Positions 9,280 to 15,205 of a stretch of DNA of 24,475 nt are shown here, one piece after another. The translations under genes and the position numbers were made by a program. The stretch comes from Fidelibacterota bacterium (GTDB lineage: Bacteria > Fidelibacterota > Marinisomatia > Marinisomatales > UBA1611): NCBI GenBank assembly GCA_012964275.1, contig DTUG01000244.1, forward strand, positions 1-24,475, written 5' to 3'. The notes beneath the pieces were generated by a model, which saw nothing but the letters and a program-made list of their open reading frames with translations, ran no database searches and had not been told where the DNA came from. Positions within the stretch are counted from its first letter, which is position 1. Each line of letters opens with the position of its first letter.

Positions 9280-11334
9280 TTATTTCAACAGGATCAATTT
9301 TTGGGATTGAATCTTTGAACCGGATTCAAATCGGGCAAAATAGATCCCACTGGTGTTATGTCTTGCATTCCATTGGATCTCGTGTGTCCCAGGCTCTTTA
9401 ACACCTTCGACCAGTGTTTCCACCATCCGTCCGTTTAAATCGAATACGTGCAGAGACGCTGCGCTCAACGTTTCTACATTAGGAATATCAAACCGGATTG
9501 TTGTCACAGGATTGAACGGGTTGGGATAGGCCGGATAAATGGTTATTTGATCCGGGATGATTTTTAATTCATCCATTTGTAATGACTCACCTGCCAACAG
9601 ATCTTCAATAATATAGATCATATATTCCGTATCAATCTCATTATTGGCATAGGCCAGGATACCATTTTGATCTACAATGAAATCCCGGGGATAGGGCGAT
9701 CCCTGGTTCGGAATGTAATAATCGTCGTAGGTCTCGCCGCCAAATCCGGCAGGTCCACTGCCACCGCTTGATTGTTCATCCTGCAAAATTGGGTAGGTGA
9801 TCCCATTCTCGTCCACAAACTGGTTGATCTGGTTCTGGCTCACGGCGGTGATGCCCAATATAAGGACACTGTCCTGGGGAAAGGATTGCCAGATAGCAGT
9901 TTCAAAGTCCGACAACTCCGGACTGCAGACCGGTCACCCGGGCGCGAAAAATGCGATAACTACGATCTGACCTGTATGGTCGCTAAGGGTGAATGTCCCT
10001 GTTCCATTGGTCACGATGGGCAGGGAAAAATCCGGTGCCTCGATGCCAACAATTCCCCCTTCATAATTTCCTACTAACTGAATTGCAATCTCCGGTTCAT
10101 CGGGATCATTGGAAGAAATTTGCATGACGCCGGATGCATTTTGGTTGGACCGTGTGTAAATAACCTCTGCTAAAACTGTCTCACCCATATCCATATATTC
10201 CGGGAAATTCGCAGCCTGGAAATCACTATGGTTTAAAAAAGGATTTGTAAAGCCCAGCGGGTATTGTCCATTATTTTCAATCAAAAGACCAAAGGTATCA
10301 CTTTGGCCCATTTCCAAAGCAGGAAACGCAATATCCCAGGAACTGATATCCAAATCCGCATCATTAATTTCACCGAAAGTGAAGGTCTGGAGATGCTGCC
10401 ATTCGGCGGAATAGATCACACTGTCCCTGGCGGCAATGGCCATGGTCCGTTTTCCGGTTTTTTTATATCCCACCAGTTCCAGTTCCGTCCCGGTCCATTC
10501 CAAGACCTTTACATCCTCCCAATCGGAAACGGCAACTTTATTTCCGCCAAAAAGGGCAATTTTATTAGCGAAGCCTTCCGTGTCATATTGGTCCAGATGG
10601 ATCGGGTTTTCCAGATCAGAAATATTATACAAGGCGACCCCGGCTGACCCCTCAGCAACATAAAGTAAACTATCCTGGCTCTCTACATCTTTTACGGCTC
10701 CCTCTGTTTCGATAGTGGTCTGAATGCAGGGATCAATAGGGCAGGATATTTCCAGGAGGATCAGGCCATATTCGCCATTCCCGATGGCAATATGATTGGA
10801 ATCAATAAACGCCACATCCCAGGCGTTCCCGCATTCGAACATATAATTCAAGTCCGGGTTCTCTGGATCCTCAATGTCAAACATGAATAACCCGTCCTCA
10901 TGAGCTGCCACAGCAAGCAGGTCCCCAAAAATATCCATCCCTTCCAACGATGGATTATTCACATTGGCTCCATCCAGGGAAAGAGAACCGATATGCACCG
11001 GATTGGATGGATTACTAAAATTGACAATGGCCGAACCGTTCCCCCGTGTTCTACTGGAAAAATAGGCCACATTTTCTTTTGCTTTTACCCAGAACCCGGA
11101 CAGGGCACGGTTGCCCATAGGTATTTCAATATTTGAGATATGGACCGGATTGGCCGGATCAGAAATATCAAAAAAGTCATACCCATCCAGGTTTCCGGGG
11201 ATCATCATGATATCGCCAAAGAGTTCCACGTCCATGAGCTCCCGGGCGGGCGAGTTGAAACGGGATTCCAGAGACAGGTTTTTAGGAAATACGGCTGTGA
11301 AGACAACAAGCAGGATGATAATTGTTTTTTTCAT
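9280..11334 (-). CDS. Secreted selenoprotein: LVIVD-like propeller + Ig-like + thioredoxin-like (UxxC) + sorting domain
   Basis: Read as one 684-residue protein with TGA at 9934-9936 decoded as selenocysteine (residue 467). Order: signal peptide (MKKTIIILLVVFTAVF); a beta-propeller of LVIVD-like repeats (about 25-325, repeated F/VDISDPANPVH-type motifs); a choice-of-anchor-D/Hydin-like Ig domain (about 330-428, with SSNDPDEPEIAIQLVG); a TlpA/AhpC-like domain (about 430-590) starting APDFSLP, with the active site FFAPG-U-PVCSPEL and the cis-Pro strand YPRDFIVDQNG; and a C-terminal sorting domain (YPNPFNPVTTIRF). Both sides of the TGA are in the same frame and complete one fold, so a split into two genes is unlikely. 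ATG at 11334 is chosen over TTG at 11349 because the signal peptide starts there. A hairpin fitting a bacterial SECIS follows the TGA. The alternative is a nonsense mutation. An extracellular or surface thiol/selenol redox role is inferred. Confidence 0.85.
9906..9936 (-). promoter_or_regulatory. Putative bacterial SECIS element with its UGA
   Basis: Minus-strand order: UGA (9936-9934), nine bases, then AGTCCG, a 7-base loop GAGTTGT, and CGGACT (9924-9906). The stem is six perfect base pairs and the loop begins with G, 15 bases after the UGA. Known bacterial SECIS elements are short stem-loops right after the UGA, with a conserved G in the first loop positions and roughly this spacing. The spacing is at the short end, so folding and SelB recognition still have to be shown. 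Confidence 0.7.
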
Positions 11335-11370
11335 AGTGCCGTTAGACAAGGGTTGGAGTGTAAAGTTAAA

Positions 11371-12063
11371 TCATTTCCCCTTGACCATGGGGACAAACCG
11401 GACCGGCAGTACTTTATCCTTTATTACAGTTCCATCTTTCTGTTTGGTTATGACCCAGATGTACTGAATCCCGAACTGCTTTCCTACCGGGACTACCATT
11501 CGGCCACCAGTTTTTAACTGATCCACTAATTTTTGCGGTATCTTTTCAGGGGCAGCGGTCACCATGATGCGGTCGAAAGGGGCTTCTTCCGGCCACCCTT
11601 TATAGCCATCACCAGCTAAGACCGTCACATTGTTATAACCCATGGCTTTCAACCGCGATTTTGAATCCCTGGCCAGTTCAGTTACTATCTCGATCGTATA
11701 AACATGATCGGCCAATCGACCCAATACAGCCGCCTGGTAACCGGAACCGGTTCCAATCTCCAATACTTTATGGGTAGGCTCCACCTGTAGGTGTTCGGTC
11801 ATGAATGCCACAATAAATGGCTGGCTTATAGTCTGGCCATACCCAATGGGCAAGGGCCCATCTTCATAGGCGGACTTGCGATACGCATCTGGTACAAACT
11901 CATGTCTGGGAACCGCTTTCATGATATCCAGCACTCGGGGATCCTTGATCCCCCGTTCCATGATCTGATCTTCAACCATAACCATTCTCAGTGTTTCGTA
12001 ATTACCTACCGGCTGGCATGCTATAGACGAGATAATCAAAATGATATAGAGACACCATTTCAT
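11371..12063 (-). CDS. pcm: Protein-L-isoaspartate O-methyltransferase, exported form
   Basis: A 230-residue SAM-dependent methyltransferase that starts repair of isoaspartyl residues in damaged proteins. Family motifs are clear: MVEDQIMERGI, VPRHEFVP, the YGQTISQP signature, the SAM-binding VLEIGTGSGYQAAVL, the acidic strand VYTIEIV, and FDRIMVTAAPEKIP. Start ATG at 12063 is used: the open frame extends further to 12186, but that part overlaps the upstream gene and reads as antisense-like low-quality sequence. From 12063 the first 16 residues are strongly hydrophobic and end SSIAC, so the enzyme seems to carry a signal peptide or a weak lipobox. That is unusual because SAM is cytoplasmic, although exported Pcm-like proteins are annotated in other bacteria. 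It is coupled to the DUF2905 gene by an ATGA overlap. Confidence 0.93.
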   Translation of the reverse strand: MKWCLYIILIISSIACQPVGNYETLRMVMVEDQIMERGIKDPRVLDIMKAVPRHEFVPDAYRKSAYEDGPLPIGYGQTISQPFIVAFMTEHLQVEPTHKVLEIGTGSGYQAAVLGRLADHVYTIEIVTELARDSKSRLKAMGYNNVTVLAGDGYKGWPEEAPFDRIMVTAAPEKIPQKLVDQLKTGGRMVVPVGKQFGIQYIWVITKQKDGTVIKDKVLPVRFVPMVKGK

Positions 12064-12275
12064 CGCTGGAATAAACGAAAGACCATAAATAATAAAATAT
12101 TCAGTATTACCATGGTAGTGATAGGCATATAAAACTGGAAATTTCCTTTCCTGATGCGGATGTCTCCCGGGAGATGACCGATCCATGACAGTTTATCATT
12201 AAAGTAGATCAAAATAACCCCAAACACGGCAATCATCAAACCCAGCGCAACAAAAAATTTCCCGAACGAGTGCAA
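12060..12275 (-). CDS. DUF2905 family small membrane protein
   Basis: A 71-residue protein with two hydrophobic helices (about residues 8-24 and 50-67) around a conserved loop, IGHLPGDIRI, which is the signature of DUF2905. It is a small inner-membrane protein of unknown role. The start is uncertain: TTG at 12275 gives the usual family length and no ATG is available ahead of the first helix. The stop TGA overlaps the ATG of pcm (ATGA at 12060-12063), so the two are translationally coupled. Family members often sit beside unrelated housekeeping genes, so the context says little about function. Confidence 0.8.
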   Translation of the reverse strand: MHSFGKFFVALGLMIAVFGVILIYFNDKLSWIGHLPGDIRIRKGNFQFYMPITTMVILNILLFMVFRLFQR

Positions 12276-12298
12276 GTTTGCCCAAAAACGATTCTTGT

Positions 12299-12564
12299 TT
12301 AAAAGTAAAGATCGAGACTTAGTCCGGCTTTTCTGGCAAAGGGATCAACGGACGGGCGCACTGAAAACTTCAGTTGTTTTCCATATATGTAGCGCACCGC
12401 TTCCCTTTTGTCATAGATCATTTTCAATTCATGAATCATATCATATAGATAGACCCCCACGATTACGGCACCGCCCAGCAAAATTAAGCACCGCTCAATG
12501 TAGGCTGGGCAACCAGTAATGAAACGAATATTAAAAGTGCAAGACCGTTACTAAAGTAAGGCAT
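12299..12564 (-). pseudogene. Frameshifted or truncated small exported protein (DUF5683-like end)
   Basis: A start with a fair Shine-Dalgarno (AGGAAAGAGAAG before ATG at 12564) opens a 26-codon frame that encodes a signal-peptide-like sequence (MPYFSNGLALLIFVSLLVAQ), and stops at TAA 12484-12486. Two bases later another frame runs to 12299 and encodes a plausible ending: a hydrophobic segment (GGAVIVGVYLYDMI) and a C-terminus LSLDLYF typical of exported barrel-like or DUF5683 proteins. Joining them needs a single-base frameshift near 12480-12490, where there is a TTTT run. Either a small gene has been broken or internally deleted, or there is a sequencing error. It could also be two tiny genes, with the second starting at TTG 12481. 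DUF5683 resemblance is by eye and weak. Confidence 0.45.
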
Positions 12565-12611
12565 ATTCTTCTCTTTCCTAAAAATTATTCAGGTTCTGAT
12601 CAACCAAAAGA

Positions 12612-13037
12612 TCAGTTTGGCACTTGATCTAAATGGTCATGCTTGTCCTTACCTGTTTCTTCAACAAGGAGACAACATCCCAGAGATCCTTTCGCTTTCC
12701 CGCACTTATCACATTTTTCAGCAGTTACAATACAGCACACATCGCTGCCCTTTTCCTGGCCACAGTGACTGCATAGAACAACATCATCACCGCCTATGGC
12801 AATGGCACAGCATCCAGGTGAACCCTTGATTGCGCCGCAGCCGCAACGCTTGGCCTCTTTATTGCAGCAATTGGCACTTCCTTTAATTTCACCGCCATGA
12901 GCACAGAGTACAATATCACCTTTTACAACTTCTACAGATTTTACCTTAGAATCAGCGGGAATAAGGTTGGCTGTCATTAAAGTTGTGAACATGATCACTA
13001 GGATAGACATAACTAATACAGATAAGATTCTGTTCAT
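12612..13037 (-). CDS. Exported cysteine-repeat protein (possible metal binder)
   Basis: About 141 residues. A signal peptide (MNRILSVLVMSILVIMFTTL) is followed by four copies of a ~24-residue unit C-x2-C-G-x2-K-G-S-x2-C-C: CAHGGEIKGSANCC, CGCGAIKGSPGCC, CSHCGQEKGSDVCC and CDKCGKAKGSLGCC. The first copy has lost its second Cys and the second copy has altered spacing. Fifteen cysteines remain in the exported part, and the tail KDKHDHLDQ adds histidines. Metal binding (Zn, Cu or Cd) or a disulfide-bonded knot is likely, but I know no established function. Start ATG at 13037 is used because it begins at the signal peptide; an upstream in-frame start at 13067 adds ten residues. It follows the redoxin gene by 78 bases. 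Confidence 0.8.
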   Translation of the reverse strand: MNRILSVLVMSILVIMFTTLMTANLIPADSKVKSVEVVKGDIVLCAHGGEIKGSANCCNKEAKRCGCGAIKGSPGCCAIAIGGDDVVLCSHCGQEKGSDVCCIVTAEKCDKCGKAKGSLGCCLLVEETGKDKHDHLDQVPN

Positions 13038-13115
13038 AATAGACTCTACTTTTTTTGACAGAAGCAAATCTACCCACTGAAGGCAGATAAGGTCAATATG
13101 TGATACAACTTTGCG

Positions 13116-13640
13116 TTAGATCCAGTTAGTGCAGTCCAAGTAGTCGCTCAGAGCCTGATCACTATAATAATCCGGTCCCCGGCCACGATGCATCCAGCGC
13201 AGTGAACGGTCCTGGTTCAGTATAAATATGGCAGGAAAGATCTCTGCCGGTGGACGATCGAGGGCATAGCGGCCAGCAATTCGCAACTCTTTATCCTGGA
13301 TAAAAGGGAAAGGGAAACGTGTTTTTTCCTGCAACAGCTTGATCGCTTCCGGTCCACCAGGGACCAGAACAAGAAAGGTCAGATTACAGCGCCTAAAATC
13401 CGCCAATTGGTCCCGAATCCTAATCAATTGCTCCCGACACACTGGACACCAGGTTGCTTTTACAGTGATTACGCAGATCGTTCTATCTTCAGCTAATTTA
13501 TCGATGGATATTATTTCGCCATCAATATCAAAGATTGTCCCCGGGAAAAAAACTTTATCGTCAGCGTAACTGGAATTGATAAAAAGAAATAATATTCCAA
13601 TTGAACGGATTACAGATATTAGTATTTTTTTTTGGAACAT
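13116..13640 (-). CDS. Exported thioredoxin-like redoxin (WCPVC)
   Basis: A 174-residue periplasmic or exported thioredoxin-fold protein of the AhpC-TSA/TlpA type. A signal peptide (about residues 1-26, ending SYADD) precedes a redoxin domain with VKATWCPVCREQL (Cys65 and Cys68), FLVLVPGG, a FIQDKELRIAGRY segment and the cis-Pro region PAIFILNQDRSLRW. It probably reduces or oxidises thiols in exported proteins. Its PVC active site is identical to that of the selenoprotein at 9280-11334 except for Cys in place of Sec. ATG at 13640 directly follows the TAG stop of the threonine aldolase gene with no base between, so it is co-transcribed. No good Shine-Dalgarno is seen, which fits coupling to the upstream stop. 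Confidence 0.88.
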   Translation of the reverse strand: MFQKKILISVIRSIGILFLFINSSYADDKVFFPGTIFDIDGEIISIDKLAEDRTICVITVKATWCPVCREQLIRIRDQLADFRRCNLTFLVLVPGGPEAIKLLQEKTRFPFPFIQDKELRIAGRYALDRPPAEIFPAIFILNQDRSLRWMHRGRGPDYYSDQALSDYLDCTNWI

Positions 13641-14681
13641 CTATAAATCTGCCATCACTTTTTTAAATACCTTCAGCGCCTCATCCATGTCATTTTCATC
13701 AACATCCGCATGGGTCACCAGCCGATAGGTATGGGGACTGAGCTCAAAAAAGTGTATTCCGAGCTCGGACATTCTGTTCACCAGCACTTCTCCTGCTATT
13801 TCAAGTCGCTTTAAGGAGAAATAAACTATATTCGTTTTTACGGTGTCGATGTCAATACTTAATCCATCAATCTCGGCGATTCCATCTGCCAGTATTTTGG
13901 CATTTCGGTGATCATCGCTTATTCTATCAACCATTGTCTTCAACGCTTCTATACCGGCGGCAGCAATGATCCCCGCCTGGCGCATTCCGCCTCCCAGTGC
14001 CTTTCGGTTCCGGCGTGCCTGAGCGATAAACTCTGCAGAACCGCACACCAGGGAACCCACCGGCGCCGATAGCCCTTTTGATAAACAAAATGATACTGAA
14101 TCCACTGATCCAGTTAATTCCTTAACATTGATTTTCAGTGCAGCAGCGGCATTAAATATACGGGCACCATCTACATGAACTGCTATACCATTATCCCCAG
14201 CCAGTTGAGCCACGCTTTTGGTATAGCCGACGGTCAAGGGCATTCCGAAACAGCGGTTATGAGTATTTTCCAGACAGATTAATCTCGTTGGAGGAAAATG
14301 AACATTATCCTGGCGAATTGCACTCTCCACATCTTCCAGTTTTAATGTTCCATCCCGCTGATTCGGAAGCTGCCGGGAATGGATACCGCCAAAGGCAGAA
14401 ATACCACCAGCTTCATACATAAAGGTATGGGCCTGATCGCCAAGAATGACTTCTGAGCCCCGCTCACAATGAGATAGAACTGCCACAAGGTTGGCCATGG
14501 TACCGCTGGGAACCAACAGGGCTGCTTCTTTGCCCATAGTATCAGCTGCTAGGGATTCAAGCTCGTTTGTTGTGGGATCTTCCTGAAATACATCATCGCC
14601 AAGCTGCGCAGACGCGATGGCATCCATCATGGACTGAGCTGGCAGGGTTACTGTATCACTGCGAAGATCAATGGTCTTCAT
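13641..14681 (-). CDS. ltaE: Low-specificity L-threonine aldolase (fold type I PLP enzyme)
   Basis: A 346-residue cytoplasmic enzyme, full length for the family, that cleaves L-threonine or L-allo-threonine to glycine and acetaldehyde. It begins with the family opening IDLRSDTVTLP, then GDDVFQEDPT, the PSGTMANL phosphate-binding region, ENTHNRCFG, the HVDGAR motif (169-174) that contacts the cofactor, and the Schiff-base lysine in CLSKGLSAPVGS (Lys202). GGGMRQAG follows. The gene overlaps the SnoaL-like gene by ATGA (14678-14681), with GGAGAG seven bases upstream of the start, and is immediately followed by the redoxin gene. Specificity for the L or L-allo form cannot be told by eye. Confidence 0.93.
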   Translation of the reverse strand: MKTIDLRSDTVTLPAQSMMDAIASAQLGDDVFQEDPTTNELESLAADTMGKEAALLVPSGTMANLVAVLSHCERGSEVILGDQAHTFMYEAGGISAFGGIHSRQLPNQRDGTLKLEDVESAIRQDNVHFPPTRLICLENTHNRCFGMPLTVGYTKSVAQLAGDNGIAVHVDGARIFNAAAALKINVKELTGSVDSVSFCLSKGLSAPVGSLVCGSAEFIAQARRNRKALGGGMRQAGIIAAAGIEALKTMVDRISDDHRNAKILADGIAEIDGLSIDIDTVKTNIVYFSLKRLEIAGEVLVNRMSELGIHFFELSPHTYRLVTHADVDENDMDEALKVFKKVMADL

Positions 14682-15142
14682 TCAGTTCTCTCCATTAGCT
14701 CATGATAACGGTCAATATACATAATCTCACCCTTGAAAAGTTTATGTTCAGGATCCCAAGGGAAAAAGATCACTACTTTGAAATCTACGGTTTGTCCATC
14801 CGCTTCTCGACCCAGCCAGGATCCCTGATGGGTGCCTGTCACCCGGGCCAATTCGCAGACACCCTGGGGTCCGATCACTATATTCTCCAGTTCAAAATCG
14901 ATATCAGGAAAAGCAGTTAATAGCTCATTATAAAACTGGGCAGCACCTTCTTGCCCTTCCCAACTATGGCCAGCCTGGGGCAATGTATACACGCAATCTT
15001 CTGTGAGAGTTGACAGCAAGCCCAAAATATTTCGCTGTTCTTCGGCTATGGAATGGTCTTTATACAACTGCCTGATTTCCTGATATTCTTCTGATGAACA
15101 TTCTCTCTGATATTGTTCAAGAATCTCTGCTTTTAATTCCAT
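14678..15142 (-). CDS. NTF2/SnoaL-like ester-cyclase-type protein
   Basis: A 154-residue cytoplasmic protein with an NTF2-like fold. The pattern GLLSTLTEDCVYTLPQ...GQEGAAQFYNELLTAFPDI, then VTGTHQGSWLG and VDFKVVIFFPW, is typical of SnoaL-like polyketide-cyclase or ester-cyclase families. Members bind small hydrophobic ligands or act as isomerases; the substrate here is unknown. The start ATG at 15142 has a strong AGGAG five bases upstream. The gene heads a coupled set with threonine aldolase and redoxin, with no obvious metabolic link. Confidence 0.85.
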   Translation of the reverse strand: MELKAEILEQYQRECSSEEYQEIRQLYKDHSIAEEQRNILGLLSTLTEDCVYTLPQAGHSWEGQEGAAQFYNELLTAFPDIDFELENIVIGPQGVCELARVTGTHQGSWLGREADGQTVDFKVVIFFPWDPEHKLFKGEIMYIDRYHELMERTE

Positions 15143-15205
15143 TTTATCTCCTAAATAATCCTGTTTTCGTTAGCTCATTATGATATTTCACGATGATTAA
15201 TAAAG

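Noticed and set aside
9280..9915. Separate 211-residue gene starting at TTG 9915
   Set aside because: It starts in mid thioredoxin domain with no ribosome site, and its residues continue the frame of the preceding ORF across one TGA. Reading through as Sec explains both halves.
12064..12186. Longer N-terminus for the isoaspartyl methyltransferase
   Set aside because: It overlaps the DUF2905 gene almost entirely in another frame, and the ATGA junction at 12060-12063 explains coupling.
12612..12614. TGA at the end of the Cys-repeat gene as a second Sec codon
   Set aside because: A further in-frame TGA occurs four codons later and no conserved Cys context follows.
13641..14681. Threonine aldolase as the missing BhcC of a beta-hydroxyaspartate cycle
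   Set aside because: Its motifs are of the L-threonine aldolase fold type I, whereas BhcC belongs to the D-threonine aldolase (DSD1) family, and it is about 7 kb from the trio.
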